Source: JAKAXS01 sp965279065 (lineage in GTDB: Bacteria; Pseudomonadota; Alphaproteobacteria; Rhizobiales; Hyphomicrobiaceae). Taken from it: a stretch of DNA of 64,000 nt. The stretch spans positions 3,348,001-3,412,000 of the forward strand of contig OZ257134.1 of assembly GCA_965279065.1 (NCBI GenBank), in the 5' to 3' direction. The position numbers and the translations under genes are program-made. Below the pieces are notes generated by a model. It saw only the letters and a list, made by a program, of their open reading frames with translations. It was not told where the DNA came from and made no database searches. Below, one piece after another: positions 35,071-44,273 of the stretch. Position 1 is the stretch's first letter. Every line of letters begins with the position of its first letter.

Positions 35071-35337
35071 CTAGAATCCTGTCTCGATACGACTGTAGAC
35101 GGATTCCGAGAACGAATAGATCACGCTCCCGACGAACGGCGCCGAGATGAAGCACACGAGCAGGATGGCCAGGATCTTGGGAATGAACGTCAGCGTCATT
35201 TCCTGGATCTGCGTCAGCGCCTGCAACAGGGCGATGACGATACCCACAACCATGGCCGCGATCACCGCCGGCGCGGAGGCAACGATCACCGTCCAGATCG
35301 CCGATTGGACGATCTCAAGCGCATCGAGTGCATTCAT
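35071..35337 (-). CDS. fliQ: Flagellar export gate protein FliQ
   Basis: An 88-residue protein with two membrane helices (AIWTVIVASAPAVIAAMVVGIVIALLQALTQIQEMTLTFIPKILAILLVCFISAPFVGSVIYSF), the standard FliQ size and pattern. It lies 9 bases after flgD. The 165-base gap to flhA is unusually long for this operon and holds nothing obvious besides the flhA ribosome binding site. Confidence 0.96.
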   Translation of the reverse strand: MNALDALEIVQSAIWTVIVASAPAVIAAMVVGIVIALLQALTQIQEMTLTFIPKILAILLVCFISAPFVGSVIYSFSESVYSRIETGF

Positions 35338-35346
35338 GTTCGTTCC

Positions 35347-35748
35347 TCAGGTGATGACGATGCCAGGGCCCAGCAGAACCTGCTTGCCGCTCTCCAACTT
35401 GGCGACCGCACCGTCCGAATAGATGCTGACCGACACGACCTTCCCGCTGACCGTTCCGTCGGCCGTCGTTACCGTGCGCCCGATCACGCCATCGGCCTGG
35501 TTCAGATAGAAGGCTGACATCAAGCTATCGAGCTTGGTGTTCATCTTCATGCCCTGCTCGACGTTGGAGAAGCTTGCCAGCTGCCCCATGTAGGCCGTCG
35601 AATCCATCGGCTCGGTAGGATCCTGGTTCTTCATCTGCGCCAGCAGCAGCTGCAGGAACGCGTTATAGTCGAGCGAGTTCGCCGCCGGCGTCTCCGCCGT
35701 CTTGTTGGTCGAATTCGTCCCGACCCCGTTTACACCTGAAACTGCCAT
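35347..35748 (-). CDS. flgD: Hook capping protein FlgD
   Basis: FlgD is the scaffold that caps the growing hook. The 133-residue protein has the conserved N-terminal domain (LDYNAFLQLLLAQMKNQDPTEPMDSTAYMGQLASFSNVEQG) and a short C-terminal strand-rich part (VIGRTVTTADGTVSGKVVSVSI). It lacks the longer C-terminal domain of E. coli FlgD, as usual in rhizobia. The ATG at 35748 overlaps the flbT stop as TGATG. Confidence 0.94.
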   Translation of the reverse strand: MAVSGVNGVGTNSTNKTAETPAANSLDYNAFLQLLLAQMKNQDPTEPMDSTAYMGQLASFSNVEQGMKMNTKLDSLMSAFYLNQADGVIGRTVTTADGTVSGKVVSVSIYSDGAVAKLESGKQVLLGPGIVIT

Positions 35749-36176
35749 CAAACGGCCTCCCGTTCCAAACTCTGCACTGGCGCCGCTACCCCGGACAGGA
35801 TCTCCTGCTCGATGGGATAAAGCTGGCGAATGATTTTCAGCGCCTCGAACGTGCGCTCTTCGCTCATGCAGGCGTCGATCGCAGCCAACCCCAGGCGCAT
35901 CGGCGCGCTGGTAACGGTCTTGGCCAACAGATCGTGCGTCTGGCGATAGAGATTGCGCGCATCCGCTGCATCAGCGGGGCTGATCAGGATCGCCTGAACG
36001 ACGAAGTACAGCTGCCGCAGCGGCGTCGTCGTCTCATGCGCCTGCAGCACATGGCTTTCGAGCAGGAACGACACGTCGTTGAGCACTTCGAGCGACACCT
36101 TGCGATCGGCGCGCAGAACCGCGCCGTTGAGGAAGACCTTCTCGCCGGGTCGCAGGAAGATGCGCAACGAGCTCAT
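35748..36176 (-). CDS. flbT: Flagellin synthesis repressor FlbT
   Basis: FlbT acts on flagellin mRNA; in Caulobacter it promotes decay of the message, and in Brucella it activates flagellin production. The 142-residue protein starts MSSLRIFLRPGEKVFLNGAVLRADRKVSLEVLNDVSFLLESHVLQ and continues TTPLRQLYFVVQAILISP, both FlbT signatures. The ATG at 36176 overlaps the flaF stop by 4 bases. A likely target is the conserved flagellin leader at 15.9 and 17.0 kb. Confidence 0.95.
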   Translation of the reverse strand: MSSLRIFLRPGEKVFLNGAVLRADRKVSLEVLNDVSFLLESHVLQAHETTTPLRQLYFVVQAILISPADAADARNLYRQTHDLLAKTVTSAPMRLGLAAIDACMSEERTFEALKIIRQLYPIEQEILSGVAAPVQSLEREAV

Positions 36177-36520
36177 GCCAGACCCGCCGAGATGGACTGC
36201 GTGACTTCGATCACGCCCTTGTAGTTCTGCGAGCGGTCCATGCGCATCTCTTCGAGTTCGCGCAGCACCCACAGACCGATCGACACCAGGTCGGCGCGCA
36301 GCTGCTTCGGCAGCTGGTTCTCGGCCATCCCGAGATCCTCGACCAGGATCGTCCACAACTGCGTCGAAAACGCATTGGCGTCGATCGCCTCTCGCGACAG
36401 CGGACCTGCCGCCTCGGCCTTGCGCAGCAACTCGATCGACCGCTCGAGGGCCTGCCGCTCTTTGGCGCGCATGTCCTTCGGGTTCTCATCGAGCACTTCA
36501 GCGTAGGAGAAGTGATACAT
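36173..36520 (-). CDS. flaF: Flagellin synthesis regulator FlaF
   Basis: FlaF is required for flagellin production and works opposite or beside FlbT; in Caulobacter it acts as a flagellin secretion chaperone. The 115-residue protein has the signature RAKERQALERSIELLRKAEAAG and FSTQLWTILVEDLGMAENQLPKQLRADLVSIGLWVLRELEEM. It is followed directly by flbT and preceded by flgL. Confidence 0.94.
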   Translation of the reverse strand: MYHFSYAEVLDENPKDMRAKERQALERSIELLRKAEAAGPLSREAIDANAFSTQLWTILVEDLGMAENQLPKQLRADLVSIGLWVLRELEEMRMDRSQNYKGVIEVTQSISAGLA

Positions 36521-36561
36521 TTCCGTTTCCCTTGTTCAGGCGTTTGTGGCTTTGCGCGATC

Positions 36562-37578
36562 TTACAGATAGTCGAGGATGTTCAGATTCTGGATCTTGCC
36601 GGTGATCGCGTAGGACAGCTCGATCTGTTGCTCCAACTCCGTCACCCGCACGCTGGCCTCGTTCCGGTCGACACCTTCCAGACCGTTGATACGCGTCTGG
36701 ATCATGTCGATCTGAAGTGACATCCGCTCGTTCGAGTCACCGATCTGCTGTTCGGCAACGCCAAGCGTTCCCTGCGTATTGCTCAATCCGGTAAGAGCCT
36801 GCGTCAGGATCGACGACGCCTTCTGCGCCACGACCCGCATCGTGTCCGGGGACAGTCCCGCATTGTCCAGCTGCGACATCATCGTCGCCGCCCGCATCAG
36901 ATCGCGGAACGGTTGTTCGTTGGCGTTCGTCGACGTGTCGATCATCTCGTTTGTCGAGACACGGCTTCTGATGTTCGTGTCGGAAGCCTGAGACCAGTTG
37001 GCCTTCCAGTTGGCATCGTTGAACAGTGCCGCGAACGGACCGTCCAGATAGGCTTCCATGGCAGCCGGCGAAACCGATGCCGGGTTGCCGCCGGAAACCG
37101 CCGCAAAGGACGTCTGCACGCTGGCCTGTGCTGCCGCGCTGTAGCTGACCGGCTTCACATCGGAGTTGATGCCGGCGAACAGGTAGGCGCCATCATTGGC
37201 CGTGTTGAGCTTGTCCAGGAAGCTGTTGAAGGTCGCCACCGACTCCGCCGTCGACAGCGTTCCGTTGGCCTGACTGACATAGAGGATCGCCGACTGATTG
37301 AACTTGCCCGCCTGCGTGACCAGGTCCTTCAGCGTCAGCTGCGTCGCATCCAGTCGCGTATTGGCAACGTCGTTGCTCTTGGAGATCGACTGCAGTCGCT
37401 CCACGTCCTGACGGAACGAAACCGTCTGCCCCGTCTTGTAGCCAAGCGCGACGCCCACGTCGGCGAACCGCCCGGTTACGGCTTCGGTGCTCGCTTCCGC
37501 CAGCTTGACCTGGGACTTGAGCAGCGTGAGCCGCGTAGCTTCCGACATGGCGCGCGTCGAGATGAATGTGGTTCTCAT
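36562..37578 (-). CDS. flgL: Hook-filament junction protein FlgL
   Basis: The 338-residue protein is flagellin-like, with N-terminal STRAMSEATRLTLLKSQVKLAEASTEAVTGRFADVGVALG and C-terminal EQQIGDSNERMSLQIDMIQTRINGLEGVDRNEASVRVTELEQQIELSYAITGKIQNLNILDYL. It forms the junction between hook and filament together with FlgK, whose gene ends 4 bases upstream. Confidence 0.92.
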   Translation of the reverse strand: MRTTFISTRAMSEATRLTLLKSQVKLAEASTEAVTGRFADVGVALGYKTGQTVSFRQDVERLQSISKSNDVANTRLDATQLTLKDLVTQAGKFNQSAILYVSQANGTLSTAESVATFNSFLDKLNTANDGAYLFAGINSDVKPVSYSAAAQASVQTSFAAVSGGNPASVSPAAMEAYLDGPFAALFNDANWKANWSQASDTNIRSRVSTNEMIDTSTNANEQPFRDLMRAATMMSQLDNAGLSPDTMRVVAQKASSILTQALTGLSNTQGTLGVAEQQIGDSNERMSLQIDMIQTRINGLEGVDRNEASVRVTELEQQIELSYAITGKIQNLNILDYL

Positions 37579-37582
37579 TGTC

Positions 37583-39040
37583 TTACCTCGCCGCCGCTAG
37601 CAGGGACTCGAACATCTTGTCGACCGTTGCAATGAGCTTGGATGAGGCCTGGTAGGATCGCTCGAGTTCGAGCATCACGAGATATTCTTCCTGCACGTTG
37701 ATGCCCGTTACCTTGTTCAGCGAATCCGCGGCACGCTCGTACATCACGCTGGTGTAATCAAAATCCGACGAGGCCGCCTGCCTCTCCGCTGACAGCCAGC
37801 CGTCCGAACCGGCCGCCAGGCTCGCCACGCTCGTCGACGTGCTGAGGCCGGTAACGCCGGAGAATGATCTGTTTGCGCCAATGGCGGTAGCGAGCTCCAG
37901 AATGCGTTCATTGAAGCCGGCTGCAGGCGGCGTACCGTTGTACGTGTAAGCCGCTCCGTTGATACCGCCGTCTCGGATCAGGCTTGGGTTGCCGGCCACT
38001 GTCGGATTGACCGTGATCGACGCGGCAAGTCCCACGACACGAACGCCGGTCGCCGGTATCGCCGGCCCACCGCCGTAGGTGAAAATGCCCGCGAGCGCCG
38101 GACCGCCACCTCCGGATTGATCCTGTTCCGCGAAGGCTTCGACGAGTCCGCGCGCAACCTCATCCAGCTGCGCCTGGAACTTCGGCGCCGTCACATCGCG
38201 CACCTGCAGAAGACCTGCGAGCTTGCCGGTGGTGATCGGCATGATCGCGTTCGGCCCAGAAATTGGAATGCCGTCGGCAAAGATCGCGTTGCCCGTGGTG
38301 TTGGCATCCAGCGACGCGATAGGCTGGAACGACAGCTTCCTCGCCGATCCGTCGAGCAGCGTCACGCCGCCGTCCGTCTGGATCGTCATATCGTTGTTTT
38401 CGCGCAGCTGCGTCCGGATACCGAACTCTTCCGAAAGCTGGGTGACGAGCTGGTCGCGGGTGTCCAACTGGTCGGTGACGTCGCGCCCTGCCTGGGTTCC
38501 GCGCACCACTTCGTTGTTGATGCTCTCCAGATCTGCCAGCAGCGAATTGATCTTATTGACCGAGTTGCCGATCTCGGTGTCCGCGTTCTGCCGCGCCTTC
38601 TGCGTTTGCTGGGTTGCCGACCGCAAGCCACTGGCCGCATCCTGCGCAGCCCGCAAAGCCGCGCTCGCACGCGTTGGATCCTGCGCGCCTTCTGAATAGA
38701 ACTGCAGCGCCGTTTCGAGCTTCTGCACCAGCGCCGCCGGCGACACGCCCAGATCCGGATCGAGCACCGAGTCGTTCAGATCTTCGAGGCCATCTACGAC
38801 TGCCTTGTCCCGCGCCGCATTCGACGACGATGACAACGCCTTGAAGAATAGCAGTTCGTTCTCCGAACGCACCGGCACACCAAGGCGCACGCCGCCCATG
38901 GAATTGGTGATGTACTGCGCCACCTTGCGGCTCGCGGACGGATCGCCCGCGCGCGCAACGTTGCGTGAGACCGTCTGCATGTACTCTGCAGTTGCGGACA
39001 GATGCGACCGGGCCACATCGAGGCTGCGCGTAAGCGACAT
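37583..39040 (-). CDS. flgK: Hook-filament junction protein FlgK
   Basis: The 485-residue protein has the N-terminal rod-type motif (SLDVARSHLSATAEYMQTVSRNVARAGDPSASRKVAQYITN) and the C-terminal SGVNVQEEYLVMLELERSYQASSKLIATVDKMFESLLAA pattern. It sits between flgE and flgL with tight spacing. Confidence 0.94.
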   Translation of the reverse strand: MSLTRSLDVARSHLSATAEYMQTVSRNVARAGDPSASRKVAQYITNSMGGVRLGVPVRSENELLFFKALSSSSNAARDKAVVDGLEDLNDSVLDPDLGVSPAALVQKLETALQFYSEGAQDPTRASAALRAAQDAASGLRSATQQTQKARQNADTEIGNSVNKINSLLADLESINNEVVRGTQAGRDVTDQLDTRDQLVTQLSEEFGIRTQLRENNDMTIQTDGGVTLLDGSARKLSFQPIASLDANTTGNAIFADGIPISGPNAIMPITTGKLAGLLQVRDVTAPKFQAQLDEVARGLVEAFAEQDQSGGGGPALAGIFTYGGGPAIPATGVRVVGLAASITVNPTVAGNPSLIRDGGINGAAYTYNGTPPAAGFNERILELATAIGANRSFSGVTGLSTSTSVASLAAGSDGWLSAERQAASSDFDYTSVMYERAADSLNKVTGINVQEEYLVMLELERSYQASSKLIATVDKMFESLLAAAR

Positions 39041-39077
39041 AGTCTTGACCTCTAGCTACCCGGCCACCTGGCCGGGC

Positions 39078-40388
39078 TTAACGGGACAGATTGACGAGAA
39101 CGTCCATCAACTCGGCGCTCGTCTGGAACACTTTGGAATTTGCGGTGTAGTTGCGCTGAGCTTCGATCATGTTCGTCAGCTCATTCGCCAGGTCGACGTT
39201 GGATTGCTCCAGCGTGAAGCCCTCAATCGTCCCGCGCCCACCCTCGCTCGGGTACCCCAAGCTGAAATCGCCCGACTCCTGCGTCGTCAGGTAGGCGTTG
39301 CCTGGCTGCACCGACATTTTGTCGGGGCTGGGCACGGACGCCAGCGGGATCTTGTAGGTCGCGACGCGATCACCAGACTCGTAGATAGCAAAGAGGGTGC
39401 CATCGTCGGAGATTTGATACTCGGTCACTGAGCTTGGCGCCGTTCCGTTCTTCGTAATCTCGGGTGTGTAGGCCGAATTCAACGAGGAAAGCTGCGACAG
39501 GTCGAGCGCCATCGTCTGGCCGTTCGGAATCGGCACATTCAAGCCGGCTGGCGTAACTGTCAGAGCACCAGTTGCATTGAAACTGTAAGTTCCAGTGGCC
39601 AACACTGCACCGGCACCGCCCGTATAGGGAAAGAAATCGCTGCCACCCGTGGCGCGAGCCGCCGCATCGAACACCGTAACTTCCCAAGTGCTGGTTGCGC
39701 CACCGGCAGTCGTTGTCCTGGTTACGTAGACGTCGAGGGTCCGTCTGTTCCCAAGATTGTCAATGACCTCCATTGACTTTGGCGCTTGAGAAGGAGTTGC
39801 CGCAGCGTTGTTCGCACTCGGCAACCCCGTACCGGTAACGATAGCCGTCGGCGTCGTACCGTCAGCCTGATTGATCGGCAGGTTCGCCTTGAACGAGCCT
39901 GCTGTTGTCGGCGTGGACTGCAGTGCGAGCGATGCCAGGTTGATCTGCTCGAGCCCGGCCGTCCCATTGACCACCACCGGCGGCGTGATGCCGTTGGTAA
40001 TGGGATAGCCCATGAGGCGCATTCCGGCGGTGTTTTCGAGATAACCGCTGCCTTCGGTCGGAACGAACGCGCCGGCCCGCGTGAAGAACGTCTGCCCGCC
40101 CGGGCTCTGAACCACGAACATGCCGTCGCCGTTGACGCTGATGTTCGACCAGCGCGACGTCGACAGCTGGCCGCCCTGCTGGGTGACGAAGTACTGCGTC
40201 TGGCTGTTCACGCTTCCGGACTGGTAGTCTCCACCGCCCTGAGCCAGAACCAGCGTCGAGAACTCGATCGCCGACCGCTTGTAGCCGGTCGTGTTCGAGT
40301 TCGCGATGTTGTCGGCAACCGACGAAATCCGGTTAGACTGCGCATTCATGCCAGACGCACTGGTGCGCAGCGACCCAAAGAGACCCAT
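39078..40388 (-). CDS. flgE: Flagellar hook protein FlgE
   Basis: FlgE builds the hook. The 436-residue product has the N-terminal motif MGLFGSLRTSASGMNAQSNRISSVADNIANSNTTGYKRSAIEFSTLV, the central WSNISVNGDGMFVVQSPGGQTFFTRAGAFVPTEGSGYLENTAGMRLMGYPI, and the C-terminal EGFTLEQSNVDLANELTNMIEAQRNYTANSKVFQTSAELMDVLVNL. It follows ftcR by 36 bases, so it is probably co-transcribed with its regulator. Confidence 0.97.
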   Translation of the reverse strand: MGLFGSLRTSASGMNAQSNRISSVADNIANSNTTGYKRSAIEFSTLVLAQGGGDYQSGSVNSQTQYFVTQQGGQLSTSRWSNISVNGDGMFVVQSPGGQTFFTRAGAFVPTEGSGYLENTAGMRLMGYPITNGITPPVVVNGTAGLEQINLASLALQSTPTTAGSFKANLPINQADGTTPTAIVTGTGLPSANNAAATPSQAPKSMEVIDNLGNRRTLDVYVTRTTTAGGATSTWEVTVFDAAARATGGSDFFPYTGGAGAVLATGTYSFNATGALTVTPAGLNVPIPNGQTMALDLSQLSSLNSAYTPEITKNGTAPSSVTEYQISDDGTLFAIYESGDRVATYKIPLASVPSPDKMSVQPGNAYLTTQESGDFSLGYPSEGGRGTIEGFTLEQSNVDLANELTNMIEAQRNYTANSKVFQTSAELMDVLVNLSR

Positions 40389-40424
40389 GTTCGCAATCCT
40401 TCAACGAAGCTGATGCTGAACGCA

Positions 40425-41153
40425 TCAAACCATTGCGAGCTTGCGTGAGGCTGGCACGGTAGCCACTAGTCCGTTAACGGACTGACCGTAAAGGAGCCGG
40501 TACCCCAGGTATCTCTGCGACTCGATCGGGTCGTGTCCGAGTCGATGCCTCAGTCTCTTGCGCAGTTTGCTGATGTGGCTTTCAACGACGTTCTCGTCGA
40601 TGTCTTCACTGAACAGACCGTAGACGTAGTTGAAGATCTGAGTTTTATTAACCCGGCACCCTTTATTACTGACTAAATACTCAAGGATTCTGCGCTCACG
40701 CCGCGGCAAAGACATCACTTCCCCGCCCACAACCGGGTCGCGCCCGTCCGGAAAAACCCGGATTTCCCCCACGGAAAGACATTCATCTTCAGCTTGAGCC
40801 CGATTACGTATCGCTTTGATTCGGGCGAGAATTTCTCGAACATGAACCGGCTTGCGCACGACGTCGTCGACACCGGAAGCGAACAGCTCGAGCGTATCTT
40901 CCAAAGACTTGCTGTCGTTCAGCGCAATAACGGCGGCGCGCGAACGGCCACGCACCAGACGCGCGATCCCGTGACGCTCCACGCAATCTCCAACCAGAAC
41001 CGCCTCGATCGCGCGGATGTCCGGATCAGCTACAGCCTTGACCCAGTTACCGAATTCTCCAGGGCAGAAGCCCGTAGCGGAGACGCCCTCGCGACCGAAC
41101 CAGGACGTATATCCCTCGGTCACGGCTTCCCGCTCATCCACGATGACAATCAT
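40425..41153 (-). CDS. ftcR: Flagellar transcriptional regulator FtcR/Rem
   Basis: This is the OmpR-family flagellar regulator of rhizobia and Brucella. The 242-residue protein has an N-terminal receiver-like domain (MIVIVDEREAVTEGYTSWFGREGV; GVDDVVRKPVHVREILARI) and a C-terminal winged helix (GGEVMSLPRRERRILEYLVSNKGCRVNKTQIFNYVYGLFSEDIDENVVESHISKLRKRLRHRLG). The receiver lacks the usual acidic pair, so it may not be phosphorylated normally. Its position directly before flgE matches rem-flgE in Sinorhizobium and ftcR-flgE in Brucella. It is likely to activate the flagellar genes in this window. Confidence 0.94.
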   Translation of the reverse strand: MIVIVDEREAVTEGYTSWFGREGVSATGFCPGEFGNWVKAVADPDIRAIEAVLVGDCVERHGIARLVRGRSRAAVIALNDSKSLEDTLELFASGVDDVVRKPVHVREILARIKAIRNRAQAEDECLSVGEIRVFPDGRDPVVGGEVMSLPRRERRILEYLVSNKGCRVNKTQIFNYVYGLFSEDIDENVVESHISKLRKRLRHRLGHDPIESQRYLGYRLLYGQSVNGLVATVPASRKLAMV

Positions 41154-41501
41154 TCGACCCCCCGAATCGCATCTGATTCAAGCTAACTCAGAAGCCTGTT
41201 TTGTAGAAGCGAACAGCGATCAGTGTTTTTATTTGATTAGTACTGAGTCGTTGTTGGATTCGAGCGTCCAGGGACACACACCGCGCCTGCCGGAAATCTA
41301 TTAATATATTGAAAATAATAGATAATTTATTTTCGCCTTGTAGCTGGGAGTCTTGCGGAACGGCCGGCAACAGCCATGTGTGAAAAAAATCACGTCACGT
41401 TGGCAATTTAGTAACGATATGGCAATTCCCACAGCGTCGACGGTCGGCGGGCTTGAGTTGTACCAGACGTTGGGCTAGCCCCCCGCGCATTGACGCGAGC
41501 G
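41154..41501. promoter_or_regulatory. Intergenic region upstream of ftcR
   Basis: A gene-free stretch of 348 bases that must contain the ftcR promoter. The part at about 41285-41345 is clearly AT-rich (runs of A and T with short inverted stretches) in an otherwise GC-rich island, and a Crp-type palindrome lies at 41379. No reading frame here looks like a protein. Confidence 0.6.
41379..41394. promoter_or_regulatory. Crp-type palindrome upstream of ftcR
   Basis: The sequence TGTGA-N6-TCACG matches the Crp/Cap consensus TGTGA-N6-TCACA with one mismatch. It lies 226 bases before the ftcR start, in the gap between ftcR and the lysozyme-like gene. Regulation by a Crp/Fnr-family protein is inference, and a single match of this size can occur by chance. 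Confidence 0.3.
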
Positions 41502-42299
41502 TCAGCCAAGTCCGCTCTTGTCTCCGGCTTTTGGGTCCGCCGTGCTCGGCCCGCCGATCAGCTTGCTTGCCAGCAGGAGCTGCGTCATCCGCGCCTCGCT
41601 GCCAAAGCCCGACACGGCACCTCGGATCTTGGCCAGAAGCTCATCCTCAATCTCGGCTTGAGACTTCGCCGATACCGGGGCCGCATCCGTCGGCTGCACG
41701 AGAGACTCGGTCGGCTCCGGCATCGCTGCTGGCGCGCGCGCTTCCAAACTTGCCAAAGTCATGGGTGGTGACACCATCCGTGCCGCAGGTGCACTGCTGC
41801 GCCCGCCGAGGAATGACGCGCCCGGAGGCGGCTGCGCCGCGGCGGCCGACGCCATGACCGGTGGCGGCAACGGTAGAGACGAGCCGGCCGAGTCTTGCCC
41901 GATCCACGCCGCCTCGGCGATGCGCCGCTGCGCCAGCCCGGGAAGAACCTCTCCTCCAGCCTTGTTATACTGCAGGAACAGATCGCGGACCCGCTCGGTG
42001 TCGCCGCTGCGGATCGCCTCGCCAAGGCCGCTTCTCGCCCACTTGTCGCCGGCATTGAACGTCAGCGACGTCAACGCTGCCTTCGTCCCCTCATCGACGT
42101 GCGGAGCATGCTTGTCGACGATCGCGCGCGCTTGGGCGATTTCAGCCTGGAACCTGCGGTCGGCCTCGGCCTTGTCGATCACTTCGCCAGCATACTTGGC
42201 CTTGGTGCCGTAGCCGTTCGTGAACTGGGCATAGTCCCAGTCGGCCTTGGGCGTGAACCCTTCGAACTTGCGGATGGCATCGAGGTAGTTGGCTGTCAT
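41502..42299 (-). CDS. Lysozyme-like (GH24) protein
   Basis: The 265-residue protein has an N-terminal muramidase-like domain (about 1-140): the start MTANYLDAIRKFEGFTPKADWDYAQFTNGYGT has Glu13, Asp22 and Thr27 at spacings close to the Glu-Asp-Thr triad of phage T4-type lysozyme, and LTSLTFNAGDKWARSGLGEAIRSGD with LFLQYNKAGGEVLPGLAQRRIAEAAWI fits the GH24 C-lobe. The rest is Pro/Ala/Ser-rich and disordered. No signal peptide is visible. It may be a flagellar peptidoglycan hydrolase, an endolysin relic, or unrelated; no phage genes lie nearby. Confidence 0.75.
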   Translation of the reverse strand: MTANYLDAIRKFEGFTPKADWDYAQFTNGYGTKAKYAGEVIDKAEADRRFQAEIAQARAIVDKHAPHVDEGTKAALTSLTFNAGDKWARSGLGEAIRSGDTERVRDLFLQYNKAGGEVLPGLAQRRIAEAAWIGQDSAGSSLPLPPPVMASAAAAQPPPGASFLGGRSSAPAARMVSPPMTLASLEARAPAAMPEPTESLVQPTDAAPVSAKSQAEIEDELLAKIRGAVSGFGSEARMTQLLLASKLIGGPSTADPKAGDKSGLG

Positions 42300-42575
42300 G
42301 AGCGTGAGGCGTCACCGGCAGGAGTTATGGAGTGGAATGATATTCGGGCCGGCTTGTGCCTGCCTTGCGGCCGAACCTGACCCGCGTGCCGCGTCTGAAT
42401 AGAGAGTCGGCGAAGCCTATTGTGCGCGCAACCTCATCGCGGAACTGAGAATAACCGACTACTGGCATGCATTTTCGCAAGAAAATGGGATCAAATTAAC
42501 CGCAAGTTAGCCTCAAGCGGCGATTACTCTGTCAGCTGAAGAACATCGTTCGACTACAAAGCATGGGGCCCGCAC

Positions 42576-44258
42576 GTGAAACTCACAAACCTTAAGATCG
42601 TCTACAAAGTCTTGGTCTTGCTCGCCGCTCTCGGCGGGGTGTCCATCTTCGCGACCGTATTCACGACGTCCAAATTGTCCGGTTTGGACGCGACGTATTC
42701 CAAGATTGCCACCCAGGACTATCCAGGCCTTGTCGCGTTGTCGCGAGCCAACAGGTTCCTCAGTGCCACCTCCTCCGGCATGTTTCGCGCCATCGCCTAC
42801 ACCGACCACACCATGATGCAGGAGTCGGCTGCGGACGTTAGCGAATCCATGACATGGTTCGCTAAGTTGGTGGGCATGGCAAAGCAAATCGATCCGGCGT
42901 CGGCCGCCGAGTATCTGGCTTTCGAGAAAGAGTTTGAGAGTATCCAATCTCAAGTCCACATGGTCGTTGAACTTGGCACAAACAATAAGAACGAAGCCGC
43001 GCTCGAAGCGGCCAAGCCCGTCTACATCGCGATCAAGGCGTTGCAGGATAAAATCGTTGCGAAGGTGGCCGGCGACACCGACGAAAGCAATAAGGCAAGC
43101 GCCGATGCAAGTGCAGCCGCCAGTTCTGCGATCAACCTGATCTACGTCGCCGTCTTGTCCGCCTTGACAATAATCCTGGGCGTCGCCGTCTGGATGATCG
43201 TCTCGGCCATATCCCGTCCCCTTCAGCACCTCGCCGGTCTCATGGAACGCCTGGCCAAGGGCGACCTGTCGGTCGCCATCACCGGCCAGGATCGCGGTGA
43301 TGAAGTCGGCGCCATGTCCCGCGCCGTCGACGTGTTCAAGACGAATGCCGAAGCCGTGAAGCGCATGGAGGCCGAGGCCGAAGCCGCCAAGGTCAAGGCC
43401 GAAGCCGACCGCAAGAAATCGATGCTCGACCTCGCCAACAATTTTGAGCAGGCCGTTGGCGGCATTGTCTCCATTGTCTCCACATCAGCAACCGAGTTGC
43501 AGGCCGCCGCCCAAACCCTGACCGCCTCAGCCTCGCAGACGACGGCCCAGTCGTCCACAGTAGCAGCCGCCGCCGAGGAAGCCTCCGCCAACGTCTCCAC
43601 GGTGGCCTCCGCCACCGCCGAGCTTTCGGCCTCCGTCACCGAGATATCGCGGCAAGTGCAGCAGTCGTCCTCGATCGCCGGCAAGGCCGTATCCGAGGCC
43701 GACGAGACCACGGTGCAGGTGAAGGCGCTCGCCGCTGCAGCCGACAAGATCGGCGGCATCGTCAGCCTCATCAACGAGATCGCCGGCAAGACCAACCTGC
43801 TCGCCTTGAACGCCACGATCGAAGCGGCACGCGCCGGTGAAGCCGGCAAGGGCTTCGCCGTGGTGGCACAAGAGGTGAAGGCGCTGGCCGAGCAGACCGG
43901 CAAGGCCACGGCCGAAATCGAAGCCCAGATTGGAGCGATCCAGGCCTCGACGCAGCAGGCCGCGAGCGCCATCGACGCAATCGGCGACACCATCAAGGAC
44001 ATCGACCAGATCGCCGCCACCATCGCTTCGGCCGTCGAGGAACAAGGCGCGGCGACCCAGGAGATCGCCCGCAACGTCGAGCAGGCATCCGCCGGGACCA
44101 ACGAGGTGTCTGCCAATATCACCAGCGTTTCGCAGGCCGCCTCCGACTCCAGCGAAGCCGCCGCCAACGTCCTCGTCTCGTCCAACGAACTGTCGAGTCA
44201 GGCCGAGAAACTGCGCGAAGAGATGCAGCGCTTCCTCGCCAATGTCCGCGCCGCATAG
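42576..44258 (+). CDS. Transmembrane methyl-accepting chemotaxis protein
   Basis: A 560-residue receptor starting with GTG. An N-terminal membrane helix (IVYKVLVLLAALGGVSIFATVF) leads to a periplasmic four-helix-type sensor (about 33-185) and a second helix (LIYVAVLSALTIILGVAVWMIVSAI). Then come a HAMP domain (SRPLQHLAGLMERLAKGDLSVAI) and the signalling domain with LINEIAGKTNLLALNATIEAARAGEAGKGFAVVAQEVKAL. It has no CheR/CheB pentapeptide tail. It is monocistronic and ends in a strong terminator. The ligand cannot be told from the sequence. Confidence 0.95.
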   Translation: MKLTNLKIVYKVLVLLAALGGVSIFATVFTTSKLSGLDATYSKIATQDYPGLVALSRANRFLSATSSGMFRAIAYTDHTMMQESAADVSESMTWFAKLVGMAKQIDPASAAEYLAFEKEFESIQSQVHMVVELGTNNKNEAALEAAKPVYIAIKALQDKIVAKVAGDTDESNKASADASAAASSAINLIYVAVLSALTIILGVAVWMIVSAISRPLQHLAGLMERLAKGDLSVAITGQDRGDEVGAMSRAVDVFKTNAEAVKRMEAEAEAAKVKAEADRKKSMLDLANNFEQAVGGIVSIVSTSATELQAAAQTLTASASQTTAQSSTVAAAAEEASANVSTVASATAELSASVTEISRQVQQSSSIAGKAVSEADETTVQVKALAAAADKIGGIVSLINEIAGKTNLLALNATIEAARAGEAGKGFAVVAQEVKALAEQTGKATAEIEAQIGAIQASTQQAASAIDAIGDTIKDIDQIAATIASAVEEQGAATQEIARNVEQASAGTNEVSANITSVSQAASDSSEAAANVLVSSNELSSQAEKLREEMQRFLANVRAA

Positions 44259-44273
44259 GCCGATCCACGGATG

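Noticed and set aside
42463..42480. Sigma-54-like GG...GC element before the membrane chemoreceptor
   Set aside because: TGGCATG...CGC has spacing one base too long for a -24/-12 promoter.
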